Source: Kitasatospora sp. A2-31 (GTDB lineage Bacteria > Actinomycetota > Actinomycetes > Streptomycetales > Streptomycetaceae). Taken from it: a stretch of 64,000 nt of DNA. The stretch is from contig NZ_JAKNTA010000001.1 in the NCBI RefSeq assembly GCF_022288725.1, forward strand, positions 1,012,221-1,076,220. The letters run 5' to 3'. How positions within the stretch are numbered: position 1 is the first letter of the stretch; each line of letters opens with the position of its first letter. Of this stretch, positions 51,369 to 60,349 are shown piece by piece. The translations under genes were made by a program, and so were the position numbers. Under the pieces are notes generated by a model. That model did not search any database and was not told the origin of the DNA. It saw only the letters and a program-made list of their open reading frames with translations.

Positions 51369-51412
51369 GATCAGCGGCCGATCAGCGGCCGATCAGCGGC
51401 CGATCAGCGGCC
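51369..51412. repeat. Four perfect 11-bp tandem repeats GATCAGCGGCC
   Basis: Exact, gap-free units at 51369, 51380, 51391 and 51402, 13 nt beyond the ALDH stop. Each junction forms a CGGCCG palindrome. Confidence 0.95.
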
Positions 51413-51425
51413 GGTCAAGGGTCGA

Positions 51426-52868
51426 TCAGAGGTCCAGGCCGGTGAGGACCATGACCTTCTCGACGGTGTAGTCGTCCATCGCGTACTTGACGCCCTCGCG
51501 GCCGACGCCGGAGTCCTTGACGCCGCCGTACGGCATCTGGTCGGCGCGGTAGGACGGCGCGTCGCCGATGATCACACCGCCGACCTCCAGCTCCCGCTGG
51601 GCGCGGAAGGCGGTCTGCAGGTCGTGGGTGAAGACGCCGGCCTGCAGGCCGAAGTCCGAGTCGTTGACGGCGGCGAAGGCCTCGTCGGTGCCGTCGACCT
51701 TGTGCAGCGACAGGACCGGGCCGAACACCTCGGCCTTGGCCAGGATCGCGTCGGCCGGCAGGTCGGCCAGCACGGTCGGGGCGTAGGTCGCGCCCTCGCG
51801 GGTGCCGCCGGTGAGCACCTTGGCGCCCTTGGCGACGGCGTCGTCCACCCAGGACTCCACCCGCTTGGCGGCGTTCTCGTCGACCAGCGGGCCGACGTCG
51901 GTGGCGTCGTCGTTCGGGTCGCCGGTGACCTGGACCTGGACCTTGGCCACGACCTTCTCGACCAGGCGGTCGTAGACGGACACGTCGGCGATCACCCGCT
52001 GCACCGAGATGCAGGACTGGCCGCCCTGGTAGTTGGCGAACATCGCGATCCGGGTGGCGGCCCAGTCCAGGTCCGCCTCGGAGGACCAGTCGGCGAGCAC
52101 CACGGCCGCGGCGTTGCCGCCGAGCTCCAGGGTGCAGTGCTTGCGCGGCACCGAGTCCATGATCTGGTAGCCGACCTTGTCCGAACCGGTGAAGGAGATC
52201 ACCGGCAGGCGCTTGTCCTGCACCAGCGCCGGCATCCGGTCGTTGGGCACCGGCAGGACGCTCCAGGAGCCGGCCGGCAGGTCGGTCTCGGCCAGGATCT
52301 CGCCCAGCACCATCGCGGAGAGCGGGGTGGCCGGGGCCGGCTTGAGGATGATCGGCGCGCCGACCGCGATCGCCGGGGCGACCTTGTGGGCGACCAGGTT
52401 CAGCGGGAAGTTGAACGGGGCGATGCCCAGCACCACGCCGCGCGGGAACCGGCGCACCACCGCGAAGCGGCCCACGCCGCCCGGGTCGGTGTCCAGCCGC
52501 ATGGTCTCGCCGTTGGTGCGGCGGGCCTCCTCGGCCGCCCAGCGGAACACGGAGACGGCACGCCCGACCTCGCCGCGGGCCCACTTGATCGGCTTGCCGT
52601 TCTCGGCGGTGATCAGCTGGGCGATCTCCTCGGTGCGCTCGGCCAGGCGCTTCGCCACGTGGTCCAGCGCGGTGGCCCGCACGTGCGCGGGGGTCGCCGC
52701 GAACACCGGCAGCGCGGCCACGGCGGCGTCCAGCGCCTCCTCGACCTGCGCCTCGGTCGGGACGCTGACCTTGCCGACCAGACGGCCGTCCCAGCTGTTG
52801 TGCACCTCGAAGTCGGCGTCGCCGCTCGCCCGGCGGCCGGCCAGCCAGAATTCGTACGTGGTGGTCAC
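51426..52868 (-). CDS. NAD(P)-dependent aldehyde dehydrogenase, probable succinate-semialdehyde-type
   Basis: 480 residues, full-length ALDH. Motifs: APFNFPLNLVAHKVAPAI, cofactor SFTGSDKVG, catalytic Glu in LELGGNA, and catalytic Cys in GGQSCISVQR (about residue 286). It oxidises an aldehyde to an acid. The neighbouring PucR regulator and nearby gabT suggest succinate semialdehyde from GABA, but the substrate cannot be read from the sequence. The GTG start has GAGGAG about 15 nt upstream, rather far. Confidence 0.93.
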   Translation of the reverse strand: MTTTYEFWLAGRRASGDADFEVHNSWDGRLVGKVSVPTEAQVEEALDAAVAALPVFAATPAHVRATALDHVAKRLAERTEEIAQLITAENGKPIKWARGEVGRAVSVFRWAAEEARRTNGETMRLDTDPGGVGRFAVVRRFPRGVVLGIAPFNFPLNLVAHKVAPAIAVGAPIILKPAPATPLSAMVLGEILAETDLPAGSWSVLPVPNDRMPALVQDKRLPVISFTGSDKVGYQIMDSVPRKHCTLELGGNAAAVVLADWSSEADLDWAATRIAMFANYQGGQSCISVQRVIADVSVYDRLVEKVVAKVQVQVTGDPNDDATDVGPLVDENAAKRVESWVDDAVAKGAKVLTGGTREGATYAPTVLADLPADAILAKAEVFGPVLSLHKVDGTDEAFAAVNDSDFGLQAGVFTHDLQTAFRAQRELEVGGVIIGDAPSYRADQMPYGGVKDSGVGREGVKYAMDDYTVEKVMVLTGLDL

Positions 52869-52900
52869 CGTGGTACCGGCCCTCTCCTCGTCGTCCTCAC

Positions 52901-52920
52901 GGCTCCACGGACGTGGAACC
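52901..52920. promoter_or_regulatory. Candidate operator upstream of ALDH
   Basis: GGCTCCAC and GTGGAACC form a near-perfect inverted repeat (7 of 8) around 4 nt, 33 nt upstream of the ALDH start. A PucR binding site is conceivable; nothing else supports it. Confidence 0.3.
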
Positions 52921-53153
52921 AGGATCGAGGGTAGGGGCGTCGACGCGCCGACCGGATTGGCCGCGAAGTAGCGTTCGCCACGGACGCCACTCCAACACGT
53001 CCAGACGTTCGGTCGCCGAATGCGGTAGCGGGCCGCGGCGGGGAGCCGGTCCGCGCCGCCCCGCCCGCTCCGGAGGTCCGCTCCGCCCGCGTCCTCCGGC
53101 CGGCTCGTCCGGCTGCAGGAGCGGAGCGTCCACTCCTCGCCGGGGCGGAACGC

Positions 53154-54719
53154 CTACTCCTCGCCGGAGCGGAGGGCCAGCCAGAGCTCCATCCGGACGT
53201 CGGTGTCGTCCAGCGAGCGGCCGAGCAGCTCCTCGACCCGACGCATCCGGTAGCGCAGCGTGTGCCGGTGCACCCCGAGATCGGCGGCAGCCGCGTCCCA
53301 CTGCCCGTGTCGGGACAGCCACGCCCGCAACGAGGCGACCAGGTCACCGCGCGCCGTCCGGTCGTGCTCGCGCAGCGGGCGCAGCAGCCCCTCCGCGAAC
53401 GCCGTCACCGCGTCCTCGCCGAGCAGCGGCAGCAGCGACCCCGCGCCGACCTCCTCGTGGTCCACCGAACGCCGGCCGCCGCGCAGCGCCACCGCCAGCG
53501 CCCGCTCGGCCTGCGCGTGCGCCGTCCCGGCCTCCTCCAGCGCGGCCGGCGCCGAGACGCCCAGCGACATCCCCTCGTGCTCCTCCACCACCCCGAGGCA
53601 GGCCCGGTGCACCGCGCCGTTGTCCAGCGCCAGCACCATCAGCCGCGCGCCGTGCGTCCCGTCCTCACGCGCCACCAGCAGCTTCTCGCCGACCCGGGCC
53701 CCCGCCTGCTCGGCCCGGTCGCCCAGCTCGCCCAGCGCCTCCGAGGCGTCCACGCCCTGGCCGGCACCGGCCACCAGGACCCGGACCGTGCCCTCCGGCA
53801 GCCCGCCGAACAGCCCCGCGGCCACCTGCCGCGCCGTGGCCACCTCGCCCGCCAGCACCATCCGCAGCAGCGCCGCGCCCATCCGCTCCTCGGCCTGCCG
53901 CAGCTCGCGCGAGCGCTCCAGGGTGAGGGTCAGCAGCGCCACCGCCGCGTTCAGCACGTACCGCTCGGTCGGGGTGATCCGGTCCTCGGTCCCCACCGCA
54001 AGGAAGCCCCGCGCCCGCCGGTCGGCCCCCAGCGACTGGACCACCACGTAGTCCTCGTCCGCCGTGTCTATCCCCGGCGAGCGCCCCTGCAACGCGGCGC
54101 TCGACGGCGCCGGGCGCCGCCGCAGCCGGTCCACCTCGGCCGCCAGCCGCCCCGCCCGCCGCGCCGCCCAGTCCGGCGCCACCACCGACAGCGCCCCCGA
54201 GCCGTCGTACAGCGCCGCCCAGCCCCCCAGCCGCGCCGCCAGCCGTCGCACCACCGCGGTGGTGCCGTCCTTGCCCAGCGCCGCCCGGGTCAGCTCCTCC
54301 TGCGCTTCGAAGCTAGTGGTCACCGCCTCGTACTGCTCGGCCGCCAGCGCCGCCGAGACCACCTTGCTGATCGCGATGAACGGCGTCGGCTCCGGCACCC
54401 GCAGCAGCGGCAGCCCGCGCTGCGCCGCCGCCTCCACCAGCGGCTGCGGCACCTCGGTGTGCGACAGCCCTACGCCGAGCCCCAGCCCCACCACGCCCGC
54501 GTCGGCCAGCCGGTGCACGTACGCCTGCAGCTGGGCGGCGGTCCGGCCCAGCTTGATGCCGGTGGTGAGCAGCAGCTCACCGCCTTCGAGGAACGGCGTC
54601 GGGTCGTCCAGCTCGCTGGTGTGCACCCAGCGGACCGGCCGCTCCAGGTGGTCCGCACCGGCGAGGACCGTCAGATGGAGCGAGGTGTTGCGGACGACGG
54701 AGGCGAGTGTGGGAGGCAT
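53154..54719 (-). CDS. PucR family transcriptional regulator
   Basis: 521 residues. N-terminal PucR domain (WVHTSELDDPTPFLEGGELLLTTG, about 31-54), a middle GAF/GGDEF-like region, and a C-terminal PucR-type helix-turn-helix (WDAAAADLGVHRHTLRYRMRRVEELLGRSL). Such regulators control purine, GABA or amino-acid catabolism by sensing a metabolite. Its place between the aldehyde dehydrogenase gene and gabT fits a GABA-type regulator. It reads toward the ALDH gene with a 285-nt gap. Confidence 0.93.
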   Translation of the reverse strand: MPPTLASVVRNTSLHLTVLAGADHLERPVRWVHTSELDDPTPFLEGGELLLTTGIKLGRTAAQLQAYVHRLADAGVVGLGLGVGLSHTEVPQPLVEAAAQRGLPLLRVPEPTPFIAISKVVSAALAAEQYEAVTTSFEAQEELTRAALGKDGTTAVVRRLAARLGGWAALYDGSGALSVVAPDWAARRAGRLAAEVDRLRRRPAPSSAALQGRSPGIDTADEDYVVVQSLGADRRARGFLAVGTEDRITPTERYVLNAAVALLTLTLERSRELRQAEERMGAALLRMVLAGEVATARQVAAGLFGGLPEGTVRVLVAGAGQGVDASEALGELGDRAEQAGARVGEKLLVAREDGTHGARLMVLALDNGAVHRACLGVVEEHEGMSLGVSAPAALEEAGTAHAQAERALAVALRGGRRSVDHEEVGAGSLLPLLGEDAVTAFAEGLLRPLREHDRTARGDLVASLRAWLSRHGQWDAAAADLGVHRHTLRYRMRRVEELLGRSLDDTDVRMELWLALRSGEE

Positions 54720-54918
54720 GGCACCTTCGGGGAAACGACCTGACCGCGCCGTTGCGGCCGGGCGAGGAGAGGCGGTGGGGGCTGGGTGGCCGTGCGGCCG
54801 GGATTGGGGTCAGGGAGGGGTCTCTCCTCTCATTATGGACGCTCCGGACAACCGGCACTGCCGAATCCACCTCGGAGGCAGGCTTCGCCCGGGCCCACAC
54901 CGCCCGCGGGCCACCGGA

Positions 54919-56976
54919 TCAGCTCCGCAGATCCACCAGCAGCGGCGGCACCTGCTCGCCCGACACCGCCGTCAGCGACACCACCGCGTGCCCCGCCGGC
55001 AGCGCGTGCGCCAGGTCGGAGGGCGACCACCGCAGCCGCTCGACGTCCCGCGTGGTCACCGACTCGGTCTGCGCCGTCGTCCCCGACAACGCCTTCCGCC
55101 CCAACCGCCCCGCCCGACGGATCACGCCGCCCGAGGTGTCCGGAGTGTGCGTCACCGCCGTCTCCCGGACCAGGTGCGTGCCCCAGGCCTCGGAGAACAG
55201 CTTCCCGTCCCACGGCGCGATCCCGGGGAACGCCATCCGGCAGCCGACCGCCCCGAAGAGCGGCGCCCGCAGCGCCTCGGGCAGATCGACCAGGGTCCGC
55301 AGCAACAGGACGGCACCCGCGTTCGTCGCGCGCAGCCGCTGCAGCCCCCGGACGGTGTTCGCGTCCAGCGCCGCCGTGGCGTCGTCCACCACGAGGCCCG
55401 CGAACAGCGAGCGGTCCTCGCGCGCCGCCGCGGCCTGCACGAACTGACCCACCACCAGTCGCGACAGCATCCGCGCCGCCTCCGGGTGGCTGCGCTCCGG
55501 CAGCTTCACCCGGACCCGCAGCGGGTGGTCCAGCACCCGCATCGCGAACGGCGGGCGCCCGGTTCCGTCGGTCGCGAAAGCCCCCCGGAAGGCCGGCCGG
55601 TCCAGCAGCGCCAGCCGGTCCGCCAGAAGAGACCCCGGATCGTCCGCCCGGCCGCGCTGGCGCTCGCGGTGCTCCAGGTCCCGCTCGTACGCCTCGAGCC
55701 GCCCCGCGACGCGAAGCGCCTTCACCAGCGCCTCCATCGCCTCCGGCTCACCGCCGAGCAGCGACCGCAGCTCGCGCACCCCCGGGTAGCGGCCATGGGC
55801 GGCGTGGAACGGGCCGACCACCTGCTGCAGCGTCGTCCGGGCCGTCTCCGCACGGGCGGTCAGTTCGTCGGGGAGCAGCGCCTCGGCCAGCCGGGCGGCC
55901 GCCTCGTCCGGGTCCTGCGCCGCGCCGTAGAGGTCCAGTCCGTAGGCCGACCCCTGGTCGCCGGGGGCGATCACCACGTCGTACCAGGTGTCCGGCCCCA
56001 GGTCCACGTCCGCCGCGCCGATCACCACCGCGCAGGCGGTCCCCGCGAGCGCCTGCACGCAGAGCGCCTCGGCGACCGGCCGGGCCAGCCGCGCCGTCTT
56101 CCCCGTCCCCGCCGGGCCGACCGCCAGCAGCGAGGTGCCGAGCACCGCCGGGTCCAGCGCGAAGCCCGCGGCGCGGTGCGTCAGCGGGTTCTTGGGCACG
56201 TCCTGGGTAGTACCCAGCCGCACCTGACGCAGCAGCAGGTCGTGGCGTTCGACCCGCCCCGGCAGTTCGCGCACCTCCGAGGGGTGGGCGAACGCCGCCG
56301 CGCCACGGGCCGTCACCTGCTCGACGAAGGCCGGGACGAACACCGGGTCCGCCTGCGCCGACTCCCAGGCCCGGTGGATCCGCACGTAGTCGACGTCGCC
56401 GACCGCCTCCCCGGCCAGCCGCCCCGCCGCCGCGGCCGCGCCGCCGTGTCTGAGCTCCGCCCACGGGTCGTCCGGCCGCTCCGCCGCCGTGTCCTCGCCC
56501 TCGGCGGGCTCAGCCTCGGTCACGGCGCGCGACAGCAGCGGCGCGGCATACCGCCGCCACACCTCCGTCCAACGACCCATCCGGCCGAAGACTTTGATCA
56601 CGATGCCCGCCACGAGCACGTTCAGGGTCAGGATGACCGAGACCGCGACGAAGGCCGACTGGGTCGGCAGCACACCGATCAACGTGGTCCCGTACTTGGC
56701 AAACTCGACGCCGTACACATAGGCCAACCACCCCACCACCGCGTTCAGTCCGGCGCGGAGGAGCAGCGGCCAGGTCGGGACCTTGGCGTCTTCGGCGCGG
56801 TCGGGGTCGATCTGGGCGTAGCCCTGGCGGTAGATGCCCGGGGGGGCCGGGGGGCGGGGGGCGGCGACCCAGGTGGGGAGGTCGAAGGCCGGGGGCAGCG
56901 GGCGTTGGTGGGGCACCGGTGGGGTGGGTGTGGTGGTGGTCCGCTCGCCGTGGCCCCGTGCCCCGTCCAGTTCCAT
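54919..56976 (-). CDS. Membrane-anchored P-loop ATPase (VirD4/TraD/HerA-like)
   Basis: 685 residues. Pro-rich start, two membrane segments at about 60-115 (LRAGLNAVVGWLAYVYG and FVAVSVILTLNVLVAGIVI), then an ATPase domain. Walker A is LLAVGPAGTGKTARLARP near 290. Walker B-like LFAGLVVDDATAALD with following RLRATNAGAVLLL resembles DNA-pumping/coupling ATPases. No relaxase, pilus or transfer gene is nearby. Positionally conserved near gabT in Streptomyces as far as I recall. Function unknown. The ATG at 56976 has a purine-rich GGGGAG-like upstream. Confidence 0.85.
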   Translation of the reverse strand: MELDGARGHGERTTTTPTPPVPHQRPLPPAFDLPTWVAAPRPPAPPGIYRQGYAQIDPDRAEDAKVPTWPLLLRAGLNAVVGWLAYVYGVEFAKYGTTLIGVLPTQSAFVAVSVILTLNVLVAGIVIKVFGRMGRWTEVWRRYAAPLLSRAVTEAEPAEGEDTAAERPDDPWAELRHGGAAAAAGRLAGEAVGDVDYVRIHRAWESAQADPVFVPAFVEQVTARGAAAFAHPSEVRELPGRVERHDLLLRQVRLGTTQDVPKNPLTHRAAGFALDPAVLGTSLLAVGPAGTGKTARLARPVAEALCVQALAGTACAVVIGAADVDLGPDTWYDVVIAPGDQGSAYGLDLYGAAQDPDEAAARLAEALLPDELTARAETARTTLQQVVGPFHAAHGRYPGVRELRSLLGGEPEAMEALVKALRVAGRLEAYERDLEHRERQRGRADDPGSLLADRLALLDRPAFRGAFATDGTGRPPFAMRVLDHPLRVRVKLPERSHPEAARMLSRLVVGQFVQAAAAREDRSLFAGLVVDDATAALDANTVRGLQRLRATNAGAVLLLRTLVDLPEALRAPLFGAVGCRMAFPGIAPWDGKLFSEAWGTHLVRETAVTHTPDTSGGVIRRAGRLGRKALSGTTAQTESVTTRDVERLRWSPSDLAHALPAGHAVVSLTAVSGEQVPPLLVDLRS

Positions 56977-57218
56977 GTCCGGCCCCGCTCCCTCGCCCGC
57001 CCGGCCCGACCGTCGTCGGTCCCGCCATACCCATGCCACCGCACCGGCGACACGCCCGCGCTCAATGTAGTGGAGCGGAGCCTCCCGGTAGCCGTACCAC
57101 CCGCCTGGCCGCCTCGGACAAGTCGGACGGCTCAGTGCTACCGAGTGGCGCATGCCCGGCCGGGGAGGGCGGCCGTAGCCTGCGAAGCATCGAGCCGAGA
57201 AGTCTGGAGAGAAAACTG

Positions 57219-58574
57219 ATGAGCGCCGCAACGCCGCTCCCGCAGGAGCGCCGCCTGGTCACCGCGATCCCCGGTCCGAAGTCGCAGGAGCTGCAGGCCC
57301 GCAAGCTGGGTGCGGTGGCGGCCGGCGTCGGCACCACCCTGCCGGTGTACGTGTCCCGCGCCAACGGTGGCGTGCTGGAGGACGTGGACGGCAACTCGCT
57401 GATCGACTTCGGCTCCGGCATCGCCGTGACCAACGTCGGCAACAGCGCCGAGGCCGTCGTGGCCAAGGCGTCCGAGCAGCTGGCCGCCTTCACGCACACC
57501 TGTTTCATGGTGACCCCGTACGAGGGTTACGTGGCCGTGGCCGAGCAGCTGAACGAGCTGACCCCGGGCGACCACGAGAAGCGGACCGCGCTGTTCAACT
57601 CGGGCGCCGAGGCGGTCGAGAACGCGGTGAAGATCGCCCGTGCCTACACCAAGCGCACCGCCGTCGTGGTGTTCGACCACGGCTACCACGGCCGCACCAA
57701 CCTCACCATGGGCCTCACGGCGAAGAACATGCCGTACAAGCAGGGCTTCGGCCCGTTCGCCCCGGAGATCTACCGGGTGCCGGTGGCGTACCCCTACCGC
57801 TGGCTGACCGGTGCGGAGAACTGCGCCGCCGAGGCCGCCGCCCAGGCGATCGACATCATCAACAAGCAGATCGGCGCCGAGAACGTCGCTGCGATCATCA
57901 TCGAGCCGATCCAGGGCGAGGGCGGCTTCATCGAGCCGGCCAAGGGCTTCCTGCCGGCGATCGTGGAGTACGCGAAGGCCAACGGCATCGTGTTCGTCGC
58001 CGACGAGATCCAGACCGGCTTCTGCCGCACCGGCCAGTGGTTCGCGTGCGACGACGAGGGCATCGTCCCGGACCTGATCACCACCGCCAAGGGCATCGCC
58101 GGCGGTCTGCCGCTGGCCGCGGTGACCGGTCGCGCCGAGATCATGGACGCCGCGCACGCGGGTGGCCTGGGCGGCACCTACGGCGGCAACCCGGTGGCCT
58201 GCGCCGCCGCGCTGGGCTCCATCGAGACCATGAAGGAGCAGGACCTCAACGGCAAGGCGCAGCGGATCGGCGAGATCATGCTGGGCCGCCTGTCGGCGAT
58301 GCAGGAGAAGTTCGACGTGATCGGCGACGTCCGCGGCCGCGGCGCGATGATCGCGATCGAGCTGGTGAAGCCGGGCTCCAAGGAGCCGAACCCGGAGATC
58401 ACCGCCGCCGTGGCGAAGGCCTGCCACGCCGAGGGCCTGGTCGTGCTGACCGCCGGCACCTACGGCAACGTGCTCCGCTTCCTGCCGCCGCTGGTGATGC
58501 CGGAGCACCTGCTCAACGAGGGCCTGGACATCATCGAGGGTGCCTTCGCCCTGCAGGGCGTCACCGCCGCCTGA
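57219..58574 (+). CDS. gabT: 4-aminobutyrate-2-oxoglutarate transaminase
   Basis: 451 residues, class III PLP aminotransferase. It converts GABA to succinate semialdehyde. Motifs: FNSGAEAVENAVKIAR, VVVFDHGYHGRTNLTMGLT, IIEPIQGEGGFI, VADEIQTGFCRTG and the PLP Lys in LITTAKGIAGGLP near residue 290. The ATG has GGAGAG 7 nt upstream. It is divergent from the membrane ATPase gene (242-nt gap) and ends in a hairpin terminator. Confidence 0.96.
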   Translation: MSAATPLPQERRLVTAIPGPKSQELQARKLGAVAAGVGTTLPVYVSRANGGVLEDVDGNSLIDFGSGIAVTNVGNSAEAVVAKASEQLAAFTHTCFMVTPYEGYVAVAEQLNELTPGDHEKRTALFNSGAEAVENAVKIARAYTKRTAVVVFDHGYHGRTNLTMGLTAKNMPYKQGFGPFAPEIYRVPVAYPYRWLTGAENCAAEAAAQAIDIINKQIGAENVAAIIIEPIQGEGGFIEPAKGFLPAIVEYAKANGIVFVADEIQTGFCRTGQWFACDDEGIVPDLITTAKGIAGGLPLAAVTGRAEIMDAAHAGGLGGTYGGNPVACAAALGSIETMKEQDLNGKAQRIGEIMLGRLSAMQEKFDVIGDVRGRGAMIAIELVKPGSKEPNPEITAAVAKACHAEGLVVLTAGTYGNVLRFLPPLVMPEHLLNEGLDIIEGAFALQGVTAA

Positions 58575-58624
58575 CCGGGGGCAGGCGCCACAGACCCCGC
58601 CGGAGGGATGTCCGGACAGCGCTG

Positions 58625-58660
58625 AACGGCCCGCGAGGACGAGAGTCCCCGCGGGCCGTT
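58625..58660 (+). terminator. gabT terminator hairpin
   Basis: AACGGCCCGCGAGGAC (58625-58640) pairs with 58645-58660 with one mismatch and a GAGA tetraloop, 50 nt after gabT. Confidence 0.85.
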
Positions 58661-58848
58661 CGGTCTTCTCCGGGCCGTTCGGACGTGCCCGCAGGGTGCG
58701 GACGCGCGCGCCCGCGGGCAGGTGACCGGCCGTGCGTCCGGCGGCGTGTGCGGGCCGTGCGGGGCACCGATCGGCCGCGGTGAAGATGCTGTGCGGAATC
58801 GCTGAAGCTCCTCAACGGAGCAGGGCCGTTGACGTAGTGTCATGACAG

Positions 58849-59772
58849 ATGGACAGCGAGCCAAAGCCATTGGCGGAACCGTCCGCGGCACCGCCCCCGG
58901 AGGCCGGTCCGCGTGCCGGCCGTGAGGACAACCAGGCTGCCCCGCAAGAGGCGGCGCACACCGAAGGCCGATCGACCGACCGTCCGACCCACACCCCCCG
59001 GGGCGCACGGAACGGCGATCATCAGAGCCGCCCCGGAGCTCTCCCCCCTGCTCCGGGGCGGCCGCTTCGCGTCCTGCGCCGGTTCGCCGCCTCTCCCGCG
59101 CTGCCGGCGCTGCTGGTCGCCGTGCTGGTTCCGGTGTCCTGGCAGGTGGCCGTCGACGGGCCGCTGCTCGGGCTGGACCGCTGGGTCCGGCACACCGTCC
59201 GGGAGAGCCGGCACGAGCTGCACAGCACGCTGCTCAACCACCTCGGCAAGGCCCTGTCCGACCTCGGCGGTTCCGTCCCGGCGATCCCGGTGCTGCTGGC
59301 CGGCGGGGCGGTGGCCGCCTGGCGGACCCACCGGGCGGGGGCCCCGCGCCGATGGCTGCCGCCGCTGGTGGCGGTGCTGACCGCCGGGTTGATCCCGCTG
59401 CTGGTCGTCCCGGCGAAGGCGTGGTTCGGCCGGCCGGGCCCGTTCGGGGTGCCACTGGCACCGGACCAGTGGGGCTGGTACCCGTCCGGGCACACGACGA
59501 CGGCGGCCTTCTCGTACGGCGTGGCCGCGCTGCTGGTCGCTCGCACCGTCGGCGCCGCGGGCCGGCGCCGGCTCTGCGGAGCGGCCGCCCTGCTGTCGGT
59601 CGGGGTCGGCCTCGGACTGGTCTGGAGCGACTACCACTGGTTGCTGGACGTGGTGGCCGGCTGGTGCCTGGCGGGGTTGGTGCTCTGGGCCCTGGCCCGG
59701 TGGCTGCCCGCCGGTCCCCCGCCGCCCGCGGCCTCGCCCGACGCGTCGACCCCCCGACCGTCGACCCGTTAG
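58849..59772 (+). CDS. PAP2-family membrane phosphatase
   Basis: 307 residues. A polar ~75-residue N-terminal extension precedes about five membrane segments. The acid-phosphatase motifs are KAWFGRPGPFG, PSGHTTTAAFS and SDYHWLLDVVAG, containing the catalytic His residues and Asp. Likely dephosphorylates a lipid or polyprenyl phosphate on the outer face of the membrane. The start is ATG. Confidence 0.92.
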   Translation: MDSEPKPLAEPSAAPPPEAGPRAGREDNQAAPQEAAHTEGRSTDRPTHTPRGARNGDHQSRPGALPPAPGRPLRVLRRFAASPALPALLVAVLVPVSWQVAVDGPLLGLDRWVRHTVRESRHELHSTLLNHLGKALSDLGGSVPAIPVLLAGGAVAAWRTHRAGAPRRWLPPLVAVLTAGLIPLLVVPAKAWFGRPGPFGVPLAPDQWGWYPSGHTTTAAFSYGVAALLVARTVGAAGRRRLCGAAALLSVGVGLGLVWSDYHWLLDVVAGWCLAGLVLWALARWLPAGPPPPAASPDASTPRPSTR

Positions 59773-59809
59773 GGGTACCGGCAGGAACCGACCGAGCGCG
59801 GCGGCCCCG

Positions 59810-60145
59810 CTAGCCCTCGGCGGGCTCGTCGTTGCGGTGGACGTGGCCGGCTTCGCCGTTGTCGCGGCGCCACGCGACGACCAGCTCGTCGCGGGTCCCG
59901 AAGCGGACCAGGTGACGGCCGACCACGTCCTCCAGGTCGGGCAGGTTCTCCGCCTCGCCCTCGACGGCGAGCAGCAGGGCGTCGGGGGCGGCCTCCAGGG
60001 TGGCGGTGCCGATGCGGAAGACGAGGGTGCCGCGGCCGGTCTCGTCGGACCAGTCGGCCTCGATCTTGCGGCCCATGTGGGCGGCGAGCTGCTTGGCGTA
60101 ACGGCCCGGGCGGTCGGTGGCGACGCGGGCTTCGGAGCGGGGCAC
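59810..60145 (-). CDS. DUF2218 family protein
   Basis: 111 residues, the size of DUF2218 proteins. Pattern: PGRYAKQLAAHMGRKIEADWSDETGRGTLVF then DVVGRHLVRFGTRDELVVAWRR, ending in an acidic tail. Members are often linked to iron or siderophore genes; the biochemical role is not known. The GTG start has GGAGG just upstream. A possible iron box lies 27 nt upstream of the start. Confidence 0.88.
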   Translation of the reverse strand: MPRSEARVATDRPGRYAKQLAAHMGRKIEADWSDETGRGTLVFRIGTATLEAAPDALLLAVEGEAENLPDLEDVVGRHLVRFGTRDELVVAWRRDNGEAGHVHRNDEPAEG

Positions 60146-60171
60146 AGGCCCTCCAAGGTCTGGGAGGGAAC

Positions 60172-60190
60172 TTAGGGTGCCCTCACTTGA
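60172..60190. promoter_or_regulatory. Candidate iron box (DmdR/IdeR-type)
   Basis: TTAGGGTGCCCTCACTTGA matches 13 of 19 bases of the consensus TTAGGTTAGGCTCACCTAA, including both conserved ends. Located between the DUF2218 gene and the divergent MarR gene. Confidence 0.45.
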
Positions 60191-60208
60191 ATCTACGCTA
60201 ACTCAGAT

Positions 60209-60221
60209 AGTGAGCTTCACT
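60209..60221. promoter_or_regulatory. Candidate MarR operator
   Basis: AGTGAGCTTCACT is a perfect 5-bp inverted repeat around 3 nt, 128 nt upstream of the MarR start. Short, so only suggestive. Confidence 0.3.
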
Positions 60222-60349
60222 CAACACTTTTCGGGGCCGCCCTGGCCCCGGCCTCTGCGAAGGCCCTCCTCGTCGGCCTCCCCGTCCGCCTTCCGGCTCC
60301 CGGACCGGCCGATACGCTTGGTCGAATCACCTGCCGAGGAGAGCCGCCC

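Noticed and set aside
51195..51412. Possible CRISPR array
   Set aside because: Units are 11 or 17 bp, contiguous, with no unique spacers; these are simple tandem repeats.
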